From contig CAVHZB010000030.1 in the NCBI GenBank assembly GCA_963640555.1, positions 1 through 35,717 on the forward strand: a stretch of 35,717 nucleotides of DNA. The letters are read 5' to 3'. The notes beneath the pieces are model-generated. The model saw only the letters and a program-made list of their open reading frames with translations, made no database searches and had not been told where the DNA came from. Source of the stretch: F23-B02 sp963640555 (GTDB lineage: Bacteria > Bacillota > Clostridia > Oscillospirales > Oscillospiraceae). This document shows, one piece after another, positions 1 through 7,966 of the stretch; positions within the stretch are counted from its first letter, which is position 1; each line of letters opens with the position of its first letter. A program made the position numbers and the translations under genes.

Positions 1-61
1 ATCTCCCGCTTCATCGCATAATACGCCCGTCAGCAACGCACAGGCGCTTTAATAGGATACC

Positions 62-92
62 AAAACTCCCCCTTGGTGTCAAGAGGGAGTTT
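62..92 (-). terminator. Intrinsic terminator after the secA-to-lysR gene run
   Basis: A 13-position stem with a single mismatch, closing a GTGT loop, lies just beyond the stop of the minus-strand gene cluster. On the minus strand the 3' arm ends in TTTT. The T-rich flank on the plus side (TTTACTTATTTTT) suggests it could work in both directions. Confidence 0.7.
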
Positions 93-127
93 ACTTATTT
101 TTGCGGAAAATTTGAAAGGATCTCAGG

Positions 128-379
128 TTATTTCATTGCGTCCTCTATCTTCCGTGCCATGTCGAGCAGCTCAAGCGCCATTTTATAGAGCTTTTCGCCG
201 TCGGGCGTGAGCCCGGCGACATGGTTATCGCGGCTGACAAGGCACACCGAAAACTCCGTTTCCAGCGCGGAAACGGCGCGGGACATCGTGGAGTGGCTCA
301 TATATAGCCGCTCCCCCGCCTTTGTGAAGCTCTTTTCCTCCGCCACTGCGACGAAGGCGCGCAGTTGTTCGAGCTCCAT
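128..379 (-). CDS. Stand-alone LysR-type HTH protein (no effector domain)
   Basis: The 83 residues match the N-terminal winged helix-turn-helix of LysR-type regulators: an opening MELEQLRAFVAVAEEKSFT, then a recognition-helix region around MSHSTMSRAVSALE (residues 27-40), then the wing. Full-length LysR proteins are about 300 residues, with a ligand-binding domain after residue 90. Here the gene stops right after the linker helix, and a terminator follows within 70 bases, so the effector domain is missing rather than frameshifted nearby. Its ATG lies one base after the cdd stop with no clear ribosome-binding site, so translational coupling to cdd is likely. It may be a small DNA-binding protein or a remnant; the intact frame favours the former. 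The family is clear; the function is unknown. Confidence 0.75.
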   Translation of the reverse strand: MELEQLRAFVAVAEEKSFTKAGERLYMSHSTMSRAVSALETEFSVCLVSRDNHVAGLTPDGEKLYKMALELLDMARKIEDAMK

Positions 380-380
380 A

Positions 381-764
381 TTAATAATTGAAAGTGTAGG
401 GTATCAGTTCCTTCAGCCGATAGCTGACATATCTGCCGTCCGCCTTGCAGCAGAGCACCTCAAGCTCGCCGTTATTGAATTCCGAGAGAAACTGACGGCA
501 CGAGCCGCAGGGCATGCAGTAGTTCTGACTCTCGGCATAAATGGCAAGACGCACGAAATCCCGATACCCCTCGCTTATCGCCTTTACGCAGGCGGTGCGC
601 TCGGCGCAGATAGTGTCGCCCAGCGCGGCGTTCTCCACATTGCACCCGGTAAACACTCTGCCGCCCCTGCATTCGAGCGCCGCACCCACGGCGAATTTTG
701 AATACGGGACATATGCCTTGCCGGACGCCTCTCTCGCGATCGCCAAAAGCTCCTTGTCTGTCAT
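381..764 (-). CDS. cdd: Cytidine deaminase
   Basis: Homotetrameric-type cytidine deaminase of about 127 residues, the usual length. It hydrolyses cytidine and deoxycytidine to uridine and deoxyuridine in pyrimidine salvage, using one zinc ion in the cytosol. Both zinc motifs are visible: the CAE core in GDTICAERTA, giving one Cys ligand and the catalytic Glu, and PCGSCRQ, giving the other two Cys ligands. The substrate-binding segment CNVENAA precedes them. An ATG 15 bases upstream is in frame, but the later ATG (762-764) has GGAGAGG six bases before it, so the shorter start is chosen. It sits between the solute-binding lipoprotein gene (22-base gap) and the HTH-only LysR gene, in the same direction as secA, and is probably co-transcribed with them. 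Confidence 0.93.
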   Translation of the reverse strand: MTDKELLAIAREASGKAYVPYSKFAVGAALECRGGRVFTGCNVENAALGDTICAERTACVKAISEGYRDFVRLAIYAESQNYCMPCGSCRQFLSEFNNGELEVLCCKADGRYVSYRLKELIPYTFNY

Positions 765-786
765 CTGATACCTCTCCATTTCATAT

Positions 787-2391
787 TTATTCCGTTGTTT
801 CGGGCGTTTTTACATTCTCTATTTTGACCGTCCAGTTCGGAAGATTTCCCACCGGGTTATTCTCGCTGGCCTTTATCCCCTCAATGACTCCGCGGTGGCT
901 TATCAGCTGATGCTTTTCAAAGCAGAGCGGAACGATGTACGCCTTATTTATAATGTAGGCGCACATATTGTCGCAGGCCTCCTTGCGTCCTGAATCATCT
1001 GCCTCAAGGTACAGGCTCACGATCTCCTCAAGCTTAGAGTCGCTGAACTGCCCGTAATTGAGCGCTGCGGAGGTAAACAGGATCTTGCTGGGGTCAAAGT
1101 CGGAATTCAAGCGCACCTCGGCATAGTACATATCATAGTTACCCGCCTCGACGAGCTTGCGGTAGCTGTCCCAATCCTGCTTATTGACCGTTACCTGGAG
1201 TCCGACCGATTTCATATCCTCCGCAAACTTTTTTGCGGCATTTACCTTGACGGTGCTTCCGCTGTAAACGAGAAAGTTGATATTTATCTCCGTCAGCGTC
1301 TCTCCGTTTTTGATCTCAAGGTAGCCGTCGCCGTCGTAATCCTTCATGCCGGCATTCGAGAATATCTCCTGCACCTTGTTGAGGTCATAGCGGAACTGAT
1401 TTGCATAGCTTTCGTTATACAGGCTGCTCGCGGGGCTGACCGGCAGCGTTGACGCAAGCGCATAGCTGCCGAGCTGCGTGACTATGTAATCGCGGTCAAA
1501 CGCATAGTTCATGGCAAAGCGGATAAACTCGTTCGAGAAATTTGCACTGTATGAGTTGAACGCGATATAGTGCATATTCGTAGTGTTATAGCCGCGGATC
1601 TCGTTGGCATTTCCATAGCCGATATTCGTGTTCGCGCTCGGGTCGTTAAGGATAAGGTCAATGAGCGAGTCGGCAAACGCGGATATGGTCTCCTCCGTAC
1701 CGACATACTCCTTGAGGTATATCGTTTTGAGCGGCAGAGTAGCCGAATTCGGGTACTTTTCATACGCATTCAGGCTGTTATAATCATCGGCATAGGCATA
1801 GGGTCCCGAGCCGCCGGGGTATGCCTGCTCATATGTCCCGTACTGGATGACGGGTATGGTCAGCAGCTTGTAAAACTGCATATTTTTCTTTGTAAGGTTG
1901 ACCACAAAGGTTTCGGAATCCTGGGCAGAGCAGCCGCCGACATAGCTCAGGCGTGCCTTGAATCTGTCCGAGCGCATGGCGCACTGGAGAGAGTAGGACA
2001 CATCCGTTGCCGTGAGCGCCTGACCGTCGTGAAATGTTTTTCCCGAGGCGACCTTAAACACCCAGCGTGAGCCGCCGTCGGTGGTCTCCCACTCGGTTAT
2101 GACATTGGGGCTGACCTCAAAGCTGTTATCGACCTCTACCATATTTTCGTAAACGAACGCACACACGAGCTGATTATTCGTGTTCGTTGCAACGAGAGGA
2201 TTCATGCTGTAGCTTTTATTGCAGTTGAGCGAAAATATATCATCCGCGGCAGCGGTCTGCCCCAGCTCCTCGCCGGGGTTATTGCCCTTTATATAATCGT
2301 CAGCGTCATCGTCGGCAGTGCCGCAGGCCGCTGCCGAAAACGCCGTCAGCAGCGCCATAAGCAGCGCCAGAGCTCTTTTCATTTTAGACAT
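787..2391 (-). CDS. Family 5 extracellular solute-binding lipoprotein (oligopeptide/dipeptide type)
   Basis: Substrate-binding lipoprotein of peptide-type ABC importers (SBP_bac_5), about 534 residues. It starts with a Lys/Arg-rich hydrophobic signal peptide and a lipobox ending in SAAAC, with the lipidated Cys near residue 23, then an acidic linker. The body has family features: VYENMVEVD near the start, a segment resembling WVFKVASGKTFHDGQALTA, a central VRFAMNYAFDRDYI-like region (here IRFAMNYAFDRDYI) and an LxxAGMKDYDGDGYLE segment. An upstream in-frame GTG exists, but GAGG lies seven bases before the ATG used here. No permease or ATPase gene adjoins it, so the transporter partner must be elsewhere. 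It follows pgeF by nine bases and may share its transcript. The ligand cannot be read from sequence; a peptide is the default for the family. Confidence 0.88.
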   Translation of the reverse strand: MSKMKRALALLMALLTAFSAAACGTADDDADDYIKGNNPGEELGQTAAADDIFSLNCNKSYSMNPLVATNTNNQLVCAFVYENMVEVDNSFEVSPNVITEWETTDGGSRWVFKVASGKTFHDGQALTATDVSYSLQCAMRSDRFKARLSYVGGCSAQDSETFVVNLTKKNMQFYKLLTIPVIQYGTYEQAYPGGSGPYAYADDYNSLNAYEKYPNSATLPLKTIYLKEYVGTEETISAFADSLIDLILNDPSANTNIGYGNANEIRGYNTTNMHYIAFNSYSANFSNEFIRFAMNYAFDRDYIVTQLGSYALASTLPVSPASSLYNESYANQFRYDLNKVQEIFSNAGMKDYDGDGYLEIKNGETLTEININFLVYSGSTVKVNAAKKFAEDMKSVGLQVTVNKQDWDSYRKLVEAGNYDMYYAEVRLNSDFDPSKILFTSAALNYGQFSDSKLEEIVSLYLEADDSGRKEACDNMCAYIINKAYIVPLCFEKHQLISHRGVIEGIKASENNPVGNLPNWTVKIENVKTPETTE

Positions 2392-2400
2392 ATGCACACC

Positions 2401-3192
2401 TCAAAGCATTATCGCCGCCGCCATACTTCCGCGCACACCGTCGGTCTTCCGGTGCGACCAGTATTTCTCCGGCAGGCACATCGTACATTCGCCGGAAACA
2501 TCCATATTCTCGGGCAGAATACCGAGCTGCATGAGCCTTCTCGCGTTCGCGCCGCGCAGGTCGACATGGACCTTGCCGTTTTCCCTTTTCTCAAACAGTC
2601 CCTCAGTGTCACCGCCGAGGTATCTTTCCACCGCCTGGGGCACATCGCCGTCACATTCAAAGCAGCACTTGCCGATGCTCGCGCCTATGGCCGCACGGAT
2701 GTTTTCCGGCTTTGCGCCGAGCGCGCACATTTTCTCTGCTGCCGCACCGAGGATATCCTGAACACTGCTTTTCCAGCCGCAGTGTACCGCCGCAATAACG
2801 CCCGCTGCGGGATCGTGCATCAGCACCGGCACGCAGTCGGCAATATATATCATTATCGGCAGACCCCTGATATCGGTCACGAGCCCGTCGCACTCCATGC
2901 GCTTATCGCCGCCGACGGTATAGCGGTCGGCATTCTGTGCAAGGTGCACGAGCCGTCCGTGCACCTGCTTTGTGACGACGAAATCGTTTTCGCCGCAGCC
3001 CATGATCTCGCCTGCGAGCCTGTAATTTTCCCGCACGGCGGCTTCGTCGTCGCCTCGGTTAACGCCGAGATTCCACGAGGCGAAAACGCCTCTGCTCACG
3101 CCGCCTATGCGCGTTGTGAACATATGCCTTGCGCTTATTTTGTCCGATGTCATATATACGCAGCCGTGCTGCCTGTTTTCAGTGAACGCCAT
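2401..3192 (-). CDS. pgeF: Laccase-domain multicopper-type protein PgeF (YfiH)
   Basis: YfiH/PgeF family (formerly annotated as polyphenol oxidase). Characterised members edit peptidoglycan precursors by removing wrongly incorporated L-Ser, and related proteins act as purine nucleoside phosphorylases or adenosine deaminases. The 263 residues include the signature metal-site motifs in order: KQVHG near residue 95, ADCVPVL near residue 138 and AVHCGWK near residue 155, followed by the conserved AIGASIGKCCFEC. The start has GAGGAA about six bases upstream. It follows secA by 12 bases and precedes the solute-binding lipoprotein gene by nine. Position next to secA is not functionally telling. Family assignment is firm; the in vivo substrate in this organism is inference. 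Confidence 0.9.
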   Translation of the reverse strand: MAFTENRQHGCVYMTSDKISARHMFTTRIGGVSRGVFASWNLGVNRGDDEAAVRENYRLAGEIMGCGENDFVVTKQVHGRLVHLAQNADRYTVGGDKRMECDGLVTDIRGLPIMIYIADCVPVLMHDPAAGVIAAVHCGWKSSVQDILGAAAEKMCALGAKPENIRAAIGASIGKCCFECDGDVPQAVERYLGGDTEGLFEKRENGKVHVDLRGANARRLMQLGILPENMDVSGECTMCLPEKYWSHRKTDGVRGSMAAAIML

Positions 3193-3204
3193 TATGCTTC
3201 CTCA

Positions 3205-5973
3205 TCAACCGTTTCTGCCGCAGCACTCCTTGTATTTGAGTCTGCGCGAGCCGTCAGCCTTCATTTTTCCGCAGGGGCAGGGATCATTGCGCCCGGGCTT
3301 GGGAGCCTTTTTCACGGGCTTTTTCTTCTGCACCTCGCCGCCGACATTGGCTGCCATATTCTTTGCCACCGCCTTGCGCTCGATGGTCTGCTCCTTGCGC
3401 ACGCGAATGGTGAACAGGCGGCGCACCGTCTCCTCGCGGATACCGTTTATCATTGCCTCGAACATATCGTAGCCCTCGCGCTTATACGCGTCGATGGGCT
3501 TGACATTGCCGTAGCCGCGCAGACCGATGCCGCGCTTCAGCTCCGCCATTGCGTCGATGTGGTCCATCCAGTACTCATCGACGACGCGCAGCATGACAAC
3601 GCGCTCTATCTCACGCATTACCGGCTGCCCGTCGGGACCCGTGCCGAATTCCTCCTCGCGCTTTGCGTAGACCTGCTTTGCCATGTCATATATCTTATCC
3701 GTTATCTGCTGCGCCTTCGCGCCCTTGAGCTCCTCGAATTTTATCGCACCCTTGGGCAGGAACAGCTTCTCGAACGGTGCAATGACCTCGTTCAAATGCT
3801 CCTGGTTCTCTGCGGTGCCGCCGTGCAGGGCATCGTTTACGGTGGTGGAGATAAACTCGGAGATCATCTTGTCGATGCTCTCGCGCAGATCCTCGCCGTC
3901 GAGCACCTTGCGGCGCTCGTCGTAGATAATATTGCGCTGCTGGTTCATAACATCGTCGTATTCGAGAACGCTCTTACGGGTCTGGAAGTTGCGGCTCTCA
4001 ACGGTTTTCTGAGCCTGCTCGATGGCGCCGGAGAGCATCTTGTGGTCGAGCGGAGTGTCCTCGTCAACGCCGAGGGTCTCCATCATATTGGTCATTCTCT
4101 CCGAGCCGAACAGACGCATGACATCATCGGTCATCGCTATATAAAACCGGCTCTCACCGGGGTCGCCCTGACGGCCGGCACGGCCGCGCAGCTGGTTATC
4201 TATTCGCCTTGACTCGTGGCGCTCGGTGCCGAGAATGAAAAGCCCGCCGACCTCTCTTACCTTTTCCGCCTCCTCGCCGCACACGGCCTTATGCTCCTGC
4301 ATCTTTTCCGCAAACAGCCTGCGGGCGCGCAGTATCTCCTCATCGTCGGTCTCGGCATAGCCTGTTGCCTCGGCTATGACGCCTTCCTCAAAGCCGGCCT
4401 TACGCAGGTCATTTTTTGCAAGATATTCCGCGTTGCCGCCGAGCATTATATCGGTACCACGACCTGCCATGTTGGTCGCGATGGTCACGGCGCCGAGCTT
4501 GCCGGCCTGAGCGACGATCTCCGCTTCTTTCTCGTGGTGCTTTGCGTTGAGGACATTGTGCTTTATTCCGCGTGCCTTCAAAAGCTTCGAAAGATATTCG
4601 CTCTTTTCGATGGATATGGTGCCGACCAGCACCGGCTGACCCTTTTCATGGCACTCCATTATCTGCTCGATTATCGCGCGGTCCTTACCGGCCTCGGTCT
4701 TGTATACGACATCGGGCCAGTCCTTTCTCGCAACGGGCTTATTCGTAGGTATCTCGACTATATCGAGCTTGTAGATGGACGCAAACTCCTCCTCCTCGGT
4801 GACGGCGGTGCCGGTCATACCGGAGAGCTTGTCGTAAAGTCTGAAATAGTTCTGGAAGGTTATCGTGGCAAGGGTCTTATTCTCGCGCTGAACATCGACG
4901 CGCTCCTTGGCCTCGATCGCCTGATGCAGACCCTCGCTGTAGCGTCTGCCGAGCATAATGCGTCCGGTGAACTCGTCAACGATGAGTACCTCGCCGTCCT
5001 TCACGACATAATCTATGTCGCGCTTCATGATGCCGTGCGCACGCAGCGCCTGATTTATGTGGTGCGTGAGAGTCGAGTTTTCGATATCGGCATAGTTTTC
5101 AAGGTTAAATGCCCGCTCGGCCTTTGCGATTCCGCGCGCGGTGAGCGTTGCGGTGCGCGCCTTTTCATCGACGATGTAGTCGGCGTCGATGTCCTCGTCC
5201 TCTTCCTCCTTGGAGTCGGTGGAGGCATAGACCTTCTTTTTCAGTCCTGCGACAAAGTCGTTTGCCTGACGGTAGAGATCGGTGCTCTCATCGCCCTGAC
5301 CGGAGATGATAAGCGGCGTTCTGGCCTCGTCGATGAGTATGGAGTCCACCTCGTCGACAATGGCAAACGCGTGACCGCGCTGCACACGGCTTTCCTTGTA
5401 TATTGCCATGTTATCACGCAGATAGTCAAAGCCCATCTCGTTATTCGTGCCGTAGGTTATATCGGCGGCATATGCCTGCTTGCGTTCCTCGCTGCTCAGA
5501 CCGTGCACGATGAGTCCGACGCTAAGTCCCATAAATCTGTGCACCTTGCCCATCCACTCGCTGTCGCGTCTGGCAAGGTAGTCGTTGACGGTGACTATAT
5601 GCACACCGTCGCCGGTTATGGCATTGAGATACGCCGGCATTACCGCAACAAGGGTCTTGCCTTCACCGGTCTTCATTTCTGCGATGCGTCCCTGATGGAG
5701 GACGATGCCGCCTATAAGCTGAACTCTGAACGGCTTCATGCCGAGGACTCGCCATGCCGCCTCCCGCACTGCGGCAAACGCCTCCGGAAGCAGGGAGTCG
5801 AGATCCTCGCCGCCGTCGTATCTCTCCTGAAACTCTGCGGTCTTTGCACGGAGCTCATCATCCGAGAGCGCCTGCATCTGAGGCTCAAGCGCCTCGATCT
5901 TATCGGCGATAGGATATATCTTCTTCAATTCGCGGTCAGTGTGACTGCCGAAAAGCTTATTAAAAAAACCCAT
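3205..5973 (-). CDS. secA: Preprotein translocase ATPase SecA
   Basis: Motor ATPase driving unfolded preproteins through SecYEG. The 922 residues show the canonical order: N-terminal helix, Walker A MKTGEGKT (100-107), DEAD-type box VDEVDSILIDEARTP (206-220), a preprotein cross-linking region with an acidic insertion EEEDEDID, GRGTDI in the second nucleotide-binding fold, ESRRIDNQLRGRAGRQGD, the scaffold/helical wing and a C-terminal zinc-binding tail. The tail is unusual: CPCG is followed by 14 residues before the final CC pair, where the common form has about eight between the second and third ligands. A lysine-rich linker (KKKPVKKAPK) precedes it. An extended -10 promoter lies about 40 bases upstream. 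First gene of the minus-strand cluster. Confidence 0.98.
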   Translation of the reverse strand: MGFFNKLFGSHTDRELKKIYPIADKIEALEPQMQALSDDELRAKTAEFQERYDGGEDLDSLLPEAFAAVREAAWRVLGMKPFRVQLIGGIVLHQGRIAEMKTGEGKTLVAVMPAYLNAITGDGVHIVTVNDYLARRDSEWMGKVHRFMGLSVGLIVHGLSSEERKQAYAADITYGTNNEMGFDYLRDNMAIYKESRVQRGHAFAIVDEVDSILIDEARTPLIISGQGDESTDLYRQANDFVAGLKKKVYASTDSKEEEDEDIDADYIVDEKARTATLTARGIAKAERAFNLENYADIENSTLTHHINQALRAHGIMKRDIDYVVKDGEVLIVDEFTGRIMLGRRYSEGLHQAIEAKERVDVQRENKTLATITFQNYFRLYDKLSGMTGTAVTEEEEFASIYKLDIVEIPTNKPVARKDWPDVVYKTEAGKDRAIIEQIMECHEKGQPVLVGTISIEKSEYLSKLLKARGIKHNVLNAKHHEKEAEIVAQAGKLGAVTIATNMAGRGTDIMLGGNAEYLAKNDLRKAGFEEGVIAEATGYAETDDEEILRARRLFAEKMQEHKAVCGEEAEKVREVGGLFILGTERHESRRIDNQLRGRAGRQGDPGESRFYIAMTDDVMRLFGSERMTNMMETLGVDEDTPLDHKMLSGAIEQAQKTVESRNFQTRKSVLEYDDVMNQQRNIIYDERRKVLDGEDLRESIDKMISEFISTTVNDALHGGTAENQEHLNEVIAPFEKLFLPKGAIKFEELKGAKAQQITDKIYDMAKQVYAKREEEFGTGPDGQPVMREIERVVMLRVVDEYWMDHIDAMAELKRGIGLRGYGNVKPIDAYKREGYDMFEAMINGIREETVRRLFTIRVRKEQTIERKAVAKNMAANVGGEVQKKKPVKKAPKPGRNDPCPCGKMKADGSRRLKYKECCGRNG

Positions 5974-6014
5974 TTTTACTGCCTTTCATTTGTAAGGATA
6001 GTTCTACAGATTGC

Positions 6015-6023
6015 ATTGTAACA
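6015..6023 (-). promoter_or_regulatory. Extended -10 promoter for secA
   Basis: On the minus strand TGT-TACAAT forms an extended -10 element. The region 17 bases further upstream is T-rich without a good -35 match, which is usual for extended -10 promoters. Transcription would begin about 35 bases before the secA start. Confidence 0.5.
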
Positions 6024-6253
6024 CATAATTATGAATAAAAAAAGTCCCGCGGCATGGCTTTTTATGTCTTTTATTGAGTTTTTGCACTCCGCACAGCGGC
6101 TATAGCCGACGGGAGCTGAGCTCCTGCCGCCCGACGACTCACCTTTCCGGCGCCTTCCGCACTTTCTGCTTTGTCGCATTTGCGGGCGTTCTGACTCGGC
6201 GCGGGCGCAGAGCAGCCGGTCAGAGCCGGTAGGCTTTCAGCTCATGTCAGCTC
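6024..6253. other. Intergenic region with palindromes, no convincing gene
   Basis: Between the divergent secA and DUF2156 promoters. It contains an imperfect hairpin with A/T-rich flanks at 6036-6064 that could act as a bidirectional terminator, a perfect 12-base palindrome CGGCTATAGCCG at 6097-6108, a GGAGC-TGA-GCTCC inverted repeat just after it, and a CCGG-CTCTGA-CCGG repeat near 6215-6228. A minus-strand frame of 67 codons crosses it, but it has no recognisable protein features and runs through the secA promoter, so it is not called. A small structured RNA is possible but unsupported. Confidence 0.3.
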
Positions 6254-6283
6254 TTGTTATTTTCACAGGCGGTATGTTATAAT
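6254..6283 (+). promoter_or_regulatory. Sigma-70-type promoter for the DUF2156-truA pair
   Basis: TTGTTA (6254-6259), an 18-base spacer and TATAAT (6278-6283), with TGT directly before the -10, making it an extended -10 as well. It sits about 30 bases upstream of the chosen TTG start. Confidence 0.7.
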
Positions 6284-6313
6284 GACCGCATCACTTGCAA
6301 AGAGGAGATCTGC

Positions 6314-7186
6314 TTGGATTTTAAAAAGATAACTTTAGACGATGTAGATATACTGAGACCCTATCTTCAGGCGCAGTACCGCTCCTGCGATTTTTCGGTG
6401 CTTGGCGTTTTCATGTGGGCTGACCGCTTCGGCTACGAATACGCCGTCAAGGACGGTACCCTGTTCATGCGCGAGAGGTCCCGCTTTGAGGGCGCGGAAT
6501 ATGACTATCTGCTCCCTCTCGGCGAAGGCTCGCTCACCGAAAACATAAGGCTTCTTCAGACACTCACGCCCGCGCCGCTGTCGATCAGCCTCGTACCGGA
6601 GGACGCTCTCGGTGAGCTCAGGCAGAGCTTTTCCTTTGACGCCGCCGAGGAGCCGGACATTGCCGACTATATGTATAACGCCGAGGATCTTGCATTCCTC
6701 ACCGGAAAGAAATACAGCAAAAAGCGCAACCTCATCCATCAGTTTGAAAGGCTCTATCCCGACTACCGCCTCGTTCCGATAACGGCGGAAAATGCCGGAT
6801 GCATCGCCGAATGCTGCCGCCACGGCTGGTCGGACACACCCGATTCCGAGCTGGCGGCATACGAAAACGAGCACACCCGCGAGGTGCTCGAGGATTTTGC
6901 CGCCTACGGCTGCACCGGCTATGAGCTGCGCTGCGGCGGCGATATCGCCGCATTCTGCATCGGTGAGGTGCGCGGCGACACGCTCATTGTTCACATTGAG
7001 AAGGCGATGCGCGAGTATAAGGGCGCGTTTCAGATGATAAACATGCTGTTTTCACGCACGGAGCTGGAGCGCTGCGGCATCAGATACATAAACCGTGAGG
7101 ACGATGTCGGTGACGAGGGGCTGCGGCAGGCAAAGCAGTCCTACTTTCCCGCATACATGCTCAGAAAATACAGGCTCACACTATGA
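6314..7186 (+). CDS. DUF2156 domain protein (GNAT-like fold, aminoacyl-transferase relative)
   Basis: About 290 residues matching DUF2156, the family related to the C-terminal domain of phosphatidylglycerol lysyltransferase and to Fem-type aminoacyl transferases. Visible family features are the opening FKKITLDDVDILRPYL, the segment FSVLGVFMWADRFGYEY, and the core YSKKRNLIHQFERLYPDYR, then ...NREDDVGDEGLRQAKQSYFPA near the end. The frame is open further upstream, but that region holds the promoter. A TTG at 6314 has AGGAG six bases before it, so TTG is taken as start. The stop overlaps the truA ATG by four bases, so the two genes are coupled. No transmembrane segments are seen, unlike MprF. 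The reaction is not known. Confidence 0.82.
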   Translation: MDFKKITLDDVDILRPYLQAQYRSCDFSVLGVFMWADRFGYEYAVKDGTLFMRERSRFEGAEYDYLLPLGEGSLTENIRLLQTLTPAPLSISLVPEDALGELRQSFSFDAAEEPDIADYMYNAEDLAFLTGKKYSKKRNLIHQFERLYPDYRLVPITAENAGCIAECCRHGWSDTPDSELAAYENEHTREVLEDFAAYGCTGYELRCGGDIAAFCIGEVRGDTLIVHIEKAMREYKGAFQMINMLFSRTELERCGIRYINREDDVGDEGLRQAKQSYFPAYMLRKYRLTL

Positions 7187-7920
7187 AAAATTACAAGCTC
7201 ACCCTGAGCTACGACGGCACACGCTATCGCGGCTGGCAGAAGCAGGGCAACACTGAAAACACGATACAGCATAAGCTTGAAACGGCGCTTTCGCGCATAC
7301 TCGGTCAGCCTGTCGATGTTAACGGCTCCGGGCGCACCGATGCCGGAGCTCACGCCAGAAGGCAGGTGGCATCCTTCCGGACATGCTCGGATATGCCGCC
7401 CGGAGAGATCCTGAAAAAGCTGCGTGCGGTGCTGCCGGAGGACATTGCGGTGCTTACGCTCTCCGACGCTCCCGACCGCTTTCACGCAAGGCTCTCGTGC
7501 ACAGGCAAAACATATCTCTACCGCGTTTACAACAGCCCCGTGCAGAATGTATTCGAGCGCAGATTCGTTTACCATATAAACGAGGAGCTGGACATTGACG
7601 CCATGAGGGACGCCGCCGAAGTGCTGCTCGGAACGCATGATTTTTCCGCGTTCTGCTCGAATAAGCGCATGAAAAAATCCGCCGTGAGGCGGGTCGATGA
7701 AATTCGCATCGAGTGCGCGGGTCCGAGTATCGAATTTTTCGTATCCGGAAACGGATTTCTGTACAACATGGTGCGCATAATCGTCGGAACGCTCATAGAT
7801 GCCGGCGCGCACCGCCTGACGACCGCCGATGTTGCCGCCGCGCTCAACTCGCGCTGCCGTGAAAACGCCGGTCATACCGCACCCGCGTGCGGACTTTTCC
7901 TGTACGAGGTATACTATTGA
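7183..7920 (+). CDS. truA: tRNA pseudouridine(38-40) synthase TruA
   Basis: Isomerises uridines at positions 38-40 of the tRNA anticodon arm to pseudouridine. The 245-residue length is typical. It opens with YKLTLSYDGTRYRGWQKQ, carries the catalytic aspartate in GSGRTDAGAHARRQVASF (residues 49-66), and has the family C-terminal segment NGFLYNMVRIIVGTLIDAG. The ATG overlaps the stop of the DUF2156 gene (ATGA). A strong terminator follows 2 bases after the stop. Confidence 0.97.
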   Translation: MKNYKLTLSYDGTRYRGWQKQGNTENTIQHKLETALSRILGQPVDVNGSGRTDAGAHARRQVASFRTCSDMPPGEILKKLRAVLPEDIAVLTLSDAPDRFHARLSCTGKTYLYRVYNSPVQNVFERRFVYHINEELDIDAMRDAAEVLLGTHDFSAFCSNKRMKKSAVRRVDEIRIECAGPSIEFFVSGNGFLYNMVRIIVGTLIDAGAHRLTTADVAAALNSRCRENAGHTAPACGLFLYEVYY

Positions 7921-7922
7921 TG

Positions 7923-7955
7923 AAAAAACCACTCTCCGGCGGAGAGTGGTTTTTT
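7923..7955. terminator. Bidirectional intrinsic terminator between truA and the aminotransferase
   Basis: A perfect 15-base-pair stem (AAAAAACCACTCTCC and its complement) around a GGC loop. It has T runs on both strands and serves the convergent truA and aminotransferase genes. Confidence 0.93.
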
Positions 7956-7966
7956 CAATGGTCAGA

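Noticed and set aside
2392..6021. Two roughly 600-codon plus-strand ORFs opposite pgeF and secA
   Set aside because: They are shadows of pgeF and secA codon usage; their translations show no domain pattern.
5976..6179. 67-codon minus-strand ORF upstream of secA
   Set aside because: It crosses the secA extended -10, has biased low-complexity basic residues and no recognisable domain.
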